DNA from: Branchiostoma floridae
Lineage: Eukaryota > Chordata > Leptocardii > Amphioxiformes > Branchiostomatidae
DNA length: 64,000 bases
Direction of reading: 5' to 3'
Assembly (NCBI RefSeq): GCF_000003815.2
Contig: NC_049996.1
Span: 11,448,856 to 11,512,855 of the forward strand
Part shown: positions 23,401 to 34,441 of the stretch, in pieces
Layout of the letters: every line of letters starts with the position of its first letter
Position numbering within the stretch: position 1 is the stretch's first letter
The notes under the pieces: generated by a model
What the model saw: only the letters and a program-made list of their open reading frames with translations
Database searches by the model: none
What the model was told of the DNA's origin: nothing
Program-made: the position numbers and the translations under genes

Positions 23401-23897
23401 ATTTTATGCTATACATCAGAATTCTTGTTGCAACATTTTACCTTGGTAAAAATGGAGTCGTCAACTGGCCCCTATTGACCTTGTCTATGTTGGAAAAGAA
23501 GCAAATACGATTCCGATATTTTTGGCCCGCGGAATACGAAAATTTGACCAGCGTACATGGATTTCAAGAACCTATAACATCAGATACATGAACGGACTGG
23601 CATTGTAACGTTGTTATGCTATTTTCAAGAACTAAGACACACATTGTAATGTTTTGTACATGTCAACTTGTTTTGATGCAATGACAGTACCTCATATTGT
23701 AAGAGATATTCCATGCTCCTCCTGATGACCTCCCCATCTGGTGTTGTAAACAAACAGTTAGTGATGTTCTTGCCTCGCTTTGTAGCTGCCTGTCGTATGT
23801 CCTGGAGGGTTGCAGTTGCGGTGTCCATTCGAACGATGAAAGTACCTATTGGGGCATCCACGAAGACAGGGATGCTTTCCAGTTGGGACAGCTTGAT
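20429..23897 (-). CDS. Unrecognised minus-strand gene, last four exons
   Basis: Four exons connect in phase on the minus strand. 23897-23691 (69 codons, phase 0 both ends) contains VDAPIGTFIVRMDT and LFTTPDGEVIRRSMEYLLQ. 22370-22335 is a 12-codon exon, EILHASGLCFLR. 21917-21530 is rich in Ser/Pro with SESPPP repeats and leaves in phase 1. 20889-20429 ends in TAA. The last exon has a charged segment (YKQLWNSIGEEEAVQSM, NERWRTIKAQAAD), a Thr/Val-rich low-complexity linker of about 40 residues, and a basic helical tail (YFDNPEELDKVVEVIRRRHV). All splice sites are AG/GT. I do not recognise the family. The first exon could be a small ubiquitin-like fold, and the disorder plus basic tail would suit a nuclear or scaffold protein, but no function is claimed. 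Upstream exons must lie beyond 23897, possibly in the group at 34.4-38.1 kb. Confidence 0.6.
22144..22495. repeat. Two degenerate copies of the 10.3-kb foldback family
   Basis: At 22144 the sequence ACTCAAGCAACTGGATATGG is followed by GAAACGGTCAGACGTTTC and TTCGTCAGTG, ending TTACCTGGATGTCTAACC near 22255. At 22412 a second copy (ACTCGAGCAATTGGATAT, CAGTCAGACGTGTCAGG) is more diverged. The 36-bp exon at 22335-22370 lies between them. Confidence 0.6.
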
Positions 23898-25038
23898 CTA
23901 AGACAAAGTAAAAACAGTTACTGCAGATGTTCACTGTGTTTTCTCTGTTTTAACAGTGACCTCTCCATTTTAGGAATATGACTTTGCCATATTGTCAGAT
24001 CTTTTGATCTTCAAATAGACTTTAAAATGTTATGTTGTAATCATTCTCAATATTTTTTTTAGATTCATCAAAGAAAGATTACTTCTTGGATTAATTATGT
24101 CTTATGATTCCCCAGAGGGGGAAAGGCTTTCTGTTTTTATAGCTGTTTCCGTTAGTTAATTTTTCTTCCGCCTTGGCTTAAGCCATTCAAAACTCAGGTG
24201 AAAGCTGGGCAATGACGTCACCAACAGCATGTTAAAATGTGTGGTATATAGAATGTTTGCCATCCTCATTCTGATTGTGGTTCACTCAGTGACTATACGC
24301 TTTTTATTCATTTTGCCATGCTGGCCTTCATGTTCTACATAGCTTATGGTTACGTCATAATAATATATAATTAACTGTAAATACTCAAGGTTGAAAATGT
24401 GTGATCCGCGGTACAATCGGCACCGTAAAAGACTTTTGAGTGTGATTAGATTGACAAAAGGCCACGGGAAAGACTGACTGCATTTTCACGAAAATGTTGC
24501 CTTTCTAGTTGGAAATGGAAATTATTTTTAGATTAGGCTGACAGAAGATTACAAGACACTTTTTAAGCACCTTCCTGTATTGTACATTGTATAGCTTCTA
24601 CTACAAGGCAATTTAGTCTTTGGACAACCTTCTTGTACTTTACATTCGCATAATATGCGTATTGTGTGTGTTGTTATTCAATAAACCAGTTCTCTCTCTC
24701 TAAATTCATTGGAACCAAGGGAGTTATTTGAACCTTCTTGATAACAAAAGAAATAATAGGGTTTCAAATAGTGACAGAATCACTTAACGTTTTAACTAAA
24801 AATGTAGAACATAGCAGAAACCTCCTTTCCCCTTTTGAGGGTCTGCATGAGGGATGCTGGCAACGCTTACGGTAAATTCAGAAAGACAAACAACTCCTAA
24901 TGGTAAATTCGGAAGCATCCTGATGCATAATGCAAGACTCAATCACCCACATGTAGCAGCAGAGGTTTTGCTTCAAAACTGCTGATTTATGAGGTGTGGG
25001 GTCAGAGACTTGAACTCTGAGGCCCACTTAATCTCTGA
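23898..25038. other. Gene-free stretch
   Basis: AT-rich intronic or intergenic sequence. I found no convincing exon and no terminal repeats. It presumably belongs to an intron of the minus-strand gene. Confidence 0.35.
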
Positions 25039-25945
25039 GGCCCACTTTACCTTACGCTTTTCGCCTTAGCGGGACTGGCGGGAGCGGGACTGCGAGAGCG
25101 GGAGCCCTGTGTAAAGAGAGTTCCCACTATCATAGTCCCGCTGTCTTCAAATTTTCTCCCGTCCAATCCAAAGTGTACGCCTGTAGGCTCAGCAGGAGGG
25201 GAAAACAGTCTAACGATAGTTATTTTTTTATATACTAGTAGAATGAATGTCAACTTAAAAATCAACCCGAACTACGCAGAAAAAAATAATTTTCACGGCC
25301 TGCCTTTTCCGTAATGGCAACCTATGCAGGCTCTCACGTCAATCGGGTCGGCAGTCAACCTTCAAAGCAAGCGGGCTGTCAGCGAAAAATTGTCTCATTC
25401 TCACATTATGGGGCATTTTTGGGAGACCTACTTTCGCATAATTTTCATGGAAGACCTGTAAAAAAATATACAAGTTTGATTCCAAATATTTTCCCCTGCA
25501 ATACATTGTTACATTGCACCTAAACCAGAAGCCGCTTTCTCTGCAAATTTTGTATGCAGTAATTCCATTACGCGTCTCCAATTGGCCGTTGCTATGACAG
25601 TGGTGGCTGTTGCTATGACATTGGTGGGGAAATTCCCGCCACATGAACTGCTGGCAGCTTGAGTTTCTACGCACGAGGTAATTATTATACCTTCTTATGC
25701 AAAATCACATATTTGAATTTTCAATCACTTGGAAGCGATACGCAAACAAAAAATGAAAGTTTGTTCAATATAACACCGTGCAGCTAAAAAACTGCGATCT
25801 TTACGGGTAGACTTTCACCAAGATTTTACATTCCACCGCGCGCCGCGGGTGTCCTGCTAGATTTCCGGGTGGTGTGTCTAAATAACGGCGCCCCGATAGC
25901 GTGAAATTTCACCGCTGACGCGAATAGCGTAATGTAAAGTGGGCC
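25039..25945. mobile_element. Non-autonomous TIR DNA transposon (907 bp)
   Basis: Ends are GGCCCACTTTACCTTACGC and GCGTAATGTAAAGTGGGCC, inverted repeats with one mismatch. TGA flanks both sides (25036-25038 and 25946-25948). The 3-bp target duplication is compatible with PIF/Harbinger-type transposons. Small open frames inside show no transposase motif that I can identify. Confidence 0.7.
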
Positions 25946-25981
25946 TGAGTCTGAGGGTTATCTGACATTACTTCCTGACTG

Positions 25982-26170
25982 CTCAGATCTAATCTCCAAG
26001 CAGATCTTGCGTGGCACAAGACAGTATCATAAGCTGGGGAAGGAGTTTAGCTGGCAGAGGAGTAAATTGGCCATGCGTGGCCAATTTAGACGCCATTCAC
26101 ACTCAGAAAAACGATTCGAATGAAACGTTATCCGAATAAAACGACCTGCTTGGAGATTACCTCAGATCTA
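25982..26170. mobile_element. Foldback MITE interrupted by a transposon end
   Basis: The left arm CAGATCTAATCTCCAAGCAG pairs with the right arm CTGCTTGGAGATTACCTCAG. The centre is a palindrome (AATTGGCC...GGCCAATT at about 26067-26089). The right arm is broken by about 50 bp (about 26092-26145) that matches the terminal repeat of the element at 28102-28862, so one element has inserted into or recombined with the other. Confidence 0.6.
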
Positions 26171-27662
26171 CTTGTCGTCACAAAGAATGTCTCAATAACA
26201 GTTAGCAATGAATTCAGGAAAACAAATAACACATTACAAGAATGAAAACGTCCAATAACACTTCATGAACAATATAAGGCCTAACGATTAACAGTGAATA
26301 GCTCAAAATGCTAGATGGAAAAGGGCATGCAGACCGAGGCTGCAGTGAAAAATGTTCTGAACAAAAATATTTTAAGGAAATTAGTCTAGAATTCTTAAAA
26401 GTTGTACAGTAGATCTAGAAATTTTAGGGAAGGTTCTCTGTGAGCTCTCAATCAGAGGCCTGCAAAAGCCTCCTTTCTGATCCTATCCTATTTTTTAGTC
26501 AATTGTCTCTCTTGGTAGAAATGTATTTAACTCTTTTCCACTGAAAAGAGTGTGATTCTCCCTTGCACCAAGGAGGTTGAAAAAGGCCCCTCTTTCAACC
26601 TCCTTGCTTGCACTTTTACCAAGGAGATTTTAAAAGTCTACTGTCTATTTGAATTTTCCTTGAAGCAAAGCCACCCCCCAACCCCTCTCACCAGTCTGTC
26701 TTGTCTGCAACTGCAATCTGTTCTCCTGCACTGTAGTCTTTGGTCTCTAGCTTTACTAACCCAGCCAGGTTGATTTTGACTCATGATTCCACTGATATAT
26801 TTTGGGGCATCCTTTGCTTTAGAGCATAGTACCAAAGTGCTGGCCTGTGTGGGTCTGGAAATTACTGGTTACTCCTCCACAGAATACTGTAGCAGTCTCC
26901 CCCAGCAATACACACCAGAGGTCTTCTTCCCGCCAAAATCAAACTCAGACTGATTTATTCCATATGGTGATAGACCTCCCAAAGAGAGGGGGTGGACTAT
27001 TCCATAGAACTATAGGGGTAATACTTGTCACATATTACCATTTTACTCCCCTACTAATTTGCTTAGGTTGATGATGGGTCCATCTTTCTCCATCTAATGG
27101 AAGCAAATAAAAGCAAAGTAACAATTTTTACCAAATAAAAACTCAAACAAGGACAAAAAACCTCAAAAAGTATGTTGAATGTAAACAAAGGTTAGCTGGG
27201 GGCAGATTTTTGGGATATTCCTAATGAGTTCTCTTTCCTGTGATGTGTAAGATGTTGTCTCTGTCTGTGCAAGGACGTTACATGAACGTTGATGTAACGT
27301 CCTTGGTCTGTGCAAGGACAAGGACATTCTATCAGATAGAATGTCCTTGATCTGTGCTCTGAAACTTGCACTGTTATGTTACCTCAATCAATCTATGTGA
27401 ACAATCTCCCATTTCTACAACTATGGTAAGGGTTAAGCTGTTTGTATGACTTTATATATAGTTTGTTCTGGCAGTAGATTGTTATTCCACAGTATTCCAC
27501 ATAACGTTAGTCATATTCTACTGTACTCTAGTCTGACCTTCTACGTATGGGAAAGGTTTGATACTCCCTTCTTGTTTCAATAATCAGATTTTCCAAGTGA
27601 GTGCCAGGATTCCAGGGTGAGATTTCTAGCTTTCAAACAAAAAAAAAAAACATAATGCTTAC

Positions 27663-27822
27663 CTTCCTCTTCATGTTGACTGCAAACTTGAATTTGAAGA
27701 ACAATTCCAGCCCCTTTTATATTTGGCAAAGTTATGAGCCTGAGTGTTTGTCTTGAGGGGCTTACAGAAGTTGTATTGTTATGCATTATGAACAATAGAA
27801 CCAGAGGGAGTGCCAGCATCAC
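27663..27822 (-). CDS. Possible first exon of a secreted or membrane protein
   Basis: On the minus strand MMLALPLVLLFIMHNNTTSV opens a frame with a hydrophobic N-terminus like a signal peptide. It ends at a donor (GAGGAAG|gtaagc, phase 1). No partner exon was identified: the next minus-strand exon known here (23897) needs phase 0. It could be chance. Confidence 0.25.
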
Positions 27823-28101
27823 ACACCTCCATGTGAGATTGTAGTGTTTATGTTTGGTTATCGTAGAAGAATAGGTAATTTACATATTGTTTATTTAATT
27901 ATTTATATATTGTGGTAATGCAAATTGCTGCATCATCAGTGCATGTCAGCATATGTTGTTTGTGCTAATTAATTACATGGACTTTTTGTCCTATTGGAGA
28001 ACATGCAATATCAGATCACTCAATGTATGATTCAAGTGGGAATTATTTTAATGGATAACATTAACTGCCTTTGGATCTTTTTTCAGAGGAAAAAAAGTCT
28101 A

Positions 28102-28862
28102 GACCCCATTCACACTCAGAAAAACGATTCGGATAAAACATTTATCCGAATAATAAAAATTCTATCCGATCCAAAATTGCGTTCACACTCGTCTTCGGCA
28201 ATCCGATTAGTGCGCCCTCAGTCTTATCTGAATGAAACATTATGTTGCGGTCAAAGGGTAGCGTCATTTCTTACAGCTCAAAATGGCGGGAATCCACCAA
28301 CTTTTGATGCTGTTGTTCCTCTGGAGAATGTTCTGTAGTCGTAGAAGGGAACGCAATCGACGATCTTTGATCGCGAGAAGATTTCACCGAAGTCTTCTGC
28401 ATATTGGGATAGCTGTAGTCAAGGACGTTGATATAACGTCCTTGCTGTAGTACAGCTCAGATGTACGCCACCTGAGCTGCAGACAGAACGATCTGGGAGC
28501 GGGAGCGAAGCCATGATTGGTGGAACAACATTGTGCTTTGAACATTTTCAGACTCGGACTGGCAGAAAAACTTCTAATTGAGAAAACTCACCTTTGATAA
28601 GTTGCATCCTATCCACTTAAAGTGAATCCTATCCACTTGCGCGTTCACACTGCCGAGTCGTACGAATCGAGACTCCCCGCGGCGCAGTTTTATCCACTTC
28701 CCGGAGTTCTATCTACCTCCCCGAGGTGGATCGCGAGGGATTCGAATCGATGAAATCCAAGTGATTTGGGAGCGTTCATACTGCTAAGTTTTATTCGGAT
28801 CGGGTAGTTTTATTCGGATAACATGTTTTATTCGAATCGTTTTTCTGAGTGTGAATGGGGTC
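28102..28862. mobile_element. Non-autonomous Harbinger-like transposon (761 bp)
   Basis: Long inverted ends (GACCCCATTCACACTCAGAA and its complement) are flanked by CTA on both sides (28099-28101 and 28863-28865). A 3-bp target duplication fits PIF/Harbinger. Inside, a short frame beginning MAGIHQLLMLLFLW and followed by an Arg-rich stretch may be the remnant of a transposase N-terminus. One CAAGGA foldback (28420-28444) is nested in it. Confidence 0.75.
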
Positions 28863-28968
28863 CTAATCTTTTATGTTGTAACATTGCTGAGCTTATAGTA
28901 ATACTAGTAGTAAAAGAGAGGTCATAGTCCTCCCTAATTCCTTGCCATATTACCTTTCATTCCGGGTG

Positions 28969-29514
28969 TGCCTAAACACCACAAACGACTTAGAAACACC
29001 ACAAACGACCGCAAACGACTCTAATATGCAGTGTATATGGGTCAAAAACCTTGTGTGGTGCTCTGGAGACATTGTTTATACATTTATGAATTTAAAAAAT
29101 GCAGCGAGTCCTATGTATTCACCAGTAATTTCGAGTTAGTCCGGTTTCAAGATCAAAGCAATTCTTGGCCACCATGTTGGATCGTGCGTGTTTGCCTTTG
29201 AGACTGAAAAACACTTAATATACAAGTTTTATAAGTTGACAATGATAGAATTGCGGTATGAACCAACAGCTTCCACAGTTTTATCGTCCTGTCGTCTATG
29301 GAGCCGAGGAAGGTATCGAGAACTTCCCCATACAGACTCCTAGCACGGGCGATCCAATATGGCGGCAAAGAATCGCTTCGATCTTGAAACCGGCAGACTG
29401 ACTCGAAATTACTGGTGAATACATAGGACTTGCTGCATTTTTTAAATTCATAAATGTATAAACAATGTCTCCAGAGCGCCACACAAGGTTTGTGGTTGTT
29501 TGTGGTGTTTAGGC
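28969..29514. mobile_element. Large foldback element (546 bp)
   Basis: Arms of more than 200 bp pair almost completely. TGCCTAAACACCACAAAC at the left matches GTTTGTGGTGTTTAGGCA at the right. The match continues through the AATTTCGAGTTAG/CTGACTCGAAATT blocks to a central unique segment. No target duplication could be defined. The open frames on either arm are mirror images of each other and not genes. Confidence 0.7.
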
Positions 29515-29622
29515 AGACCGTTTCATTCCTTCCCAGCTGAGGCCAAGTTGCTTCTCCAACCAAGGACTTAACCTCGTTGGTTCCTCCAAGGAGCTTTTAA
29601 AATCTTGATAAAAGCTCCTTGG

Positions 29623-32600
29623 CTTTGTATATCAATTACAAATAACCCTTTACAAATACATTACATATTTGGGATGTCTATACAAGACATATAACAGGAA
29701 AAACTAGTTTTTGACTCACATTATTTCATATTTTATTGCTAGATGTATCATAAGATTTAAGATCACACCTGTATTTTTAATTCAAGCTTTGAATTATCCT
29801 TAAGATGTCACCTATAACCTGTTGTAATACTGTTGATCTACTCCAGCCCACCTGTCACTCACTTGGAAAGTGCATGGATGTCTGGATGCTGCATCATGGT
29901 ACCTACATCAATGTACTAAATAAGCTACTACTGACAAGAAGTCAGTGCAGAAACAGTGAGTAGGTGTGACTCAGTCGTGTAAAGTATATACATTGATGAA
30001 CCAGACTATGTTGACTTCCAGGTTCTGAACTGATGATATGTATTGACATTGTATTCTTATTACATGTGTGTATGCTGTTGATGATAGACGTATGAAATCT
30101 AAAATGCACTTCACTTCACTTTACTTAAAAGGAAAAGTGATTACTAAGTAACTATATTTCAGGTGTGATGGGGTATTGATGGTAAGTTTATTAAAAACCA
30201 TTAAAAATCATTATAGCATTTAATAGTCAATAGCTATACATGTGTCACATTATGTCAATATCTAGTGTTTGACAATTTTGGCTGAAGTTCGTTGGCATCG
30301 TGACACTGGCTACAAATGCACATGAGGAAGAAAATAGCGAGAGGGGGGGTCTTTACATTTCTCTAGACTCGATGATTCATAGAATAAGAATTAGAACTAT
30401 CATTGACGTGACATGACTGTACATTATTTGTATGTGCTCTTTTACTCTTCATGTCATATGACCCTGTCATTTTCATGTCATATGACCCTGTCATTTTCAT
30501 GTCATATGACCCTGTCATTTTCATGTCATAAATGTCATGTGACTTTCATTAGTTATGATCCAAGTGCTTTTTAAGATGGATTTCTAACTTGGTCTTCTTT
30601 CAAATATTATTATGTTATCATGACATTTAATTTAGCTGTACTTCTTGATTACCTTGGATATGCTGTTGACTGTGATGGTTCATTGCCAAAAGTGTCTGAC
30701 TCCTTTCATGTTCATGTGAACTGTGTTTGACTTTATTGAACTGATTGGAAAATTGGATTTCTATGTGTTGTTGGTAACTGTTCAGAACTGACTTTGTTAT
30801 TTCATGGCAGCTTCAGATGTTTTTTTGTTTGGTTCATTGTTTTGATGAATGTTCTGTTCACAGGAAATGTATATGCACTTGTTATATGGATTGTTTTGAT
30901 GTGAATTATTTTATTTGAGATGTATTTTTATGTGATGGTTGTTTTGCCATGATTTTGTCATGATGCTCACTATTGTCTGCGCTCTTCTTTTGCCCCCATC
31001 CTATACCAGGTTTTAGAACGTAAACAAATGTTATGAGTAACAAATGATTTTTTCTACATGATAACATGATGCATGTTTTGTGAATGTTGTTGAAGGGGTA
31101 TTTCTTTTACTCCTAGGTTATGGGAAGCTGATACTGTATACCTGACCATGTGATGTTCCTGTGGGACCTGTCAGCTATCCTGTGTACCTGTCCATATTCC
31201 AGGAGGACCTGTCTGTGTACCTGTCCATATTCCGGGAGGACCCTTCTGTGTTCCTGTGGGACCGTCCATATTCCAGGAGGATCTGTCTGTGTTCCTGTGA
31301 GTGTACCTCAAGAGAACATCGGACTTTGACTGTGAGTTGGCTTTTACTTTTAGAACTCTTTCAAAGAGTGGGGGTCTTAGCGTGCTTCAAGATGTAATCT
31401 GCTGTTGAATTTTCCGCTGTTTGAATTCATGTTAAATGTAATCCTACGGGGATGGGGACCTACCATGCAGACCCCTATAGAAATGACAATGAAAGTGCTG
31501 GGAATAGGGCATGTATGTGATTTTCTGAATTTCTTGTTCTTAACAATTCCATTGTTAAACTTAAGCCCTCCCAGCTATTTGTTGTCATTTCTGAAAGAGT
31601 TCTCATTTCTTATACTAATATCTAGATTAAGGTTGTGACTAATATTTTATTGCAGATATGATGGAGAACACAGTACATTTTCCTATTGAAAAGAGCACTT
31701 GTACGATTGTCTGTTGTTTCATTCTGTAATGCAATGGGGCATAGTTTCAAACTCATTTGCAATCAAACTGTTTTCCCTGATATACTATATATTCATCTTT
31801 CACATGTACCCTTTTTGAAGCTGTTTCTAAAATGAAAAAAAAATTAAACTTGTGACAGAAAGAAAAATATGGGGAAGAAGTCATTAAGGCAACAAAATGT
31901 TTTGAGACAAACAAGGCAATTGTTTTATTGAAACCAGAAAGGAAGACTAAGATGGAACCAACAGATCCTGAATTAAGCTGTAGTATGCTGGTGGAGAGAT
32001 GCGCCGGCCGCTGGCCGCCGTGGAAAAGCAAATTTTACCAAATGATACTGTGACTTGTCATACATAGCAATAGAAAGGCACAAAATTACTATGAATTGAG
32101 ATGGTACGTACTATAATGTTGCAGAACACAAGTTGCGGTGATTCAGTAACAACAGACACAAAATTGTCCATATCCAAGTAGAACATTTTATTTGGTTTCA
32201 AAAGAACATAAAGTTGTTACCAGTGATACTGATTAACTGGAAACAATATTGAATAATGACAAAAGATTATTGAACAAATTCCCATTTGCCTTCAGTAATA
32301 AATTGAAATCTTCTTTGCTGTATGTTTTTCCTTCAACATGTTTCCGGCACAATGTAATTATATAATTAGAAATTCTTTTAATGATTTGATCAAATTCATT
32401 GTATGATTTATTATTGACATGATAAATTAGGAACCTAACAACTAATCCAAGTCTATATCTTTCTCTTGTTCATGTCTGGTAGGTTGAAAATGGCTGGATG
32501 GTAGCTGAAACACAATCAACATTATTCAAACAAAATGTATGAAAAATTAGTTTTTTTCTTCACAATTTGAACATTATGCATGAGTCAGGCACATGCTATT

Positions 32601-34441
32601 TCTGTCTACAACTATTTCAGTGATGAAGTGGATTTCAGGGAAAATACTTTGGTCAGATAATGTTTGTTGGAAATATGTCCCATTGCTTTACTGAAAATGG
32701 AAAAGACAATGTTGTGCTTTCTTTCTGTAGAGTGAAATGTACTACAGGTAAGCTGTGTGTGTTGTTGGGAAGAGAGGAATTGGGTGCAAGAAATCAGCCA
32801 AACAAAAATATATCTGTAATTTTCTTAAGGATTATGATACTCTTAACTTTCTTCCTACTAATGTAGTCAGAGATAGATTAATAAATGAATAAAAGGTTCT
32901 TAAGACAAACAGCTGCAGGGAGATTGTTGTTTTCAAGGCAGTTGTAACAAATAGTTTAATAGGTAGATAGTTGAATTCCTAAGTTACTTTAGAGGGACCC
33001 TGATAGTTGCAGTTTGAGTTTGACCTGTTTCAATTTAACAAGTAGTTTAGGTAGATAGGTTAACTATAAAGACTGTATAGACCAACTATTGTGGTGACAC
33101 AAACTTTAAGGCAGTTAAAAATTGAACAGATAATAAATTGTAAATCTAGGGAAAGAACTTATGGGTGAATAATCTCTAAGGAAATGACAGGTTTAGTTTG
33201 GCTGATTTTCTGAAAGTCATATTAATATCAGACTTTGTTATCAGTGTTTATGTAGCTGTGACAATACCAACTTCCTGTTGCAAGATTTAGGGCTTGTCTC
33301 ATGTTGATCTAGTAGAGTTTGACAGTGATGTTTTATGCTGGCAGACTTTATTTGATGAGCTTGAGACTAGGCCTGGATTTTGGTGCAGGGGGTTTGAATT
33401 GTTACAAGTATGTAAACAGTGATAACAAAGTTTGAAGAGATTTTCCATCACTGCATGACAAACACAATTCCTCTCTTTCTCTATGTCTGATTTCTTCCTG
33501 GGCTTAGCCTGGAGGAGGAACTTGTGTCCCAGGGTTGTAACTTACACATGCCTTGACTCTGCATAGTAGACCTGTTGACGAACAGCTCTGTCCGTCATCA
33601 GGCCTATTCCGCTAAAGGAGAGGGGCTTTGTGGATTTTTTTTACCCTGGCCCAGAGGTTTTCTTCTCCAGGCTTCGACGCTAGGTTTGGTTGCTTGATGT
33701 CAGTATTCCTGGGAGATAGTGCGCATAATATACACGTTCTTAAAATAGTAAGGAGGTGGTTGGTCTGTGTGTATATATTTATATAATGTTTTTTTCTATC
33801 TATTTATTAAGTATATATATATAAGCAAAGTTAATATTACTAAGTATTTTTTTTTTGTATTTTAAATTCTAACTTATTTACCTGATCAGTCAATGTGCTT
33901 GTATGCTGGTGTTTCGAAGCACCGGGTCTTCAGCTTAGCAAAGACCTCCCCTGGGGAGCACACTGTATGCATTGCTGACAGGAGTGAAAAATTTATTCTA
34001 AGTGTTTGGAGAACTAATTACAATGTAGTGGTCTGGTTTATAAGTCAATGTGAAAATTTAAGGGTAGAGGTTCTAAGTATGATAAAGTGACTGCATGAAG
34101 GTGTGATGTACTGTGGAAGTTAGGTGACTGTGTGCGCGGTGTTGTCTTCTGTTAACAAAGAGACCAGGTGTTTTGTGAAGCTCCTCCAATGTAGTGAACA
34201 TTTAAGTGTGGGAAAGTGACTGTATGTAGGAGTGTCGTACTGTGTAAAATTTTGATTTCAAGTGTCTGAGGAAGGTGCTCCAATGTGAGTGAATATCTAT
34301 GTGGAGGGATGATATTTATAAAGGCCCGTGACATGTGGTGGTCCTAACTGTTGGGAAAACAACTGCATGTGTCTCATGCCTGCTGACTGAAGAGGGTTGC
34401 GGTGAGGTGTTGTCTTGTGTTAACAAAGAGACCATACTCAC
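29623..34441. other. Gene-poor stretch with minor tandem repeats
   Basis: AT-rich sequence without a recognisable exon. It contains a 24-bp tandem repeat (TCATGTCATATGACCCTG...) of just over three units at about 30448-30530. An imperfect repeat of roughly 35-40 bp (CCTGTCCATATTCC) lies at 31175-31300, and (TA)-rich runs lie near 33775-33830. Confidence 0.4.

Larger units (their letters stand above)
26569..29622. repeat. Cluster of five small CAAGGA...TCCTTG foldbacks
   Basis: Five short hairpins share the same outer bases but differ inside. 26569-26582/26593-26606: arm CAAGGAGGTTGAAA. 27270-27283/27292-27305: arm CAAGGACGTTACAT. 27319-27333/27335-27349: arm CAAGGACATTCTATC, 1-base loop. 28420-28429/28435-28444: arm CAAGGACGTT. 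29586-29598/29610-29622: arm CCAAGGAGCTTTT. All arms pair perfectly. Confidence 0.75.

Noticed and set aside
28969-29563. 136-codon minus-strand gene and its plus-strand partner
   Set aside because: They translate the two arms of the same foldback element.
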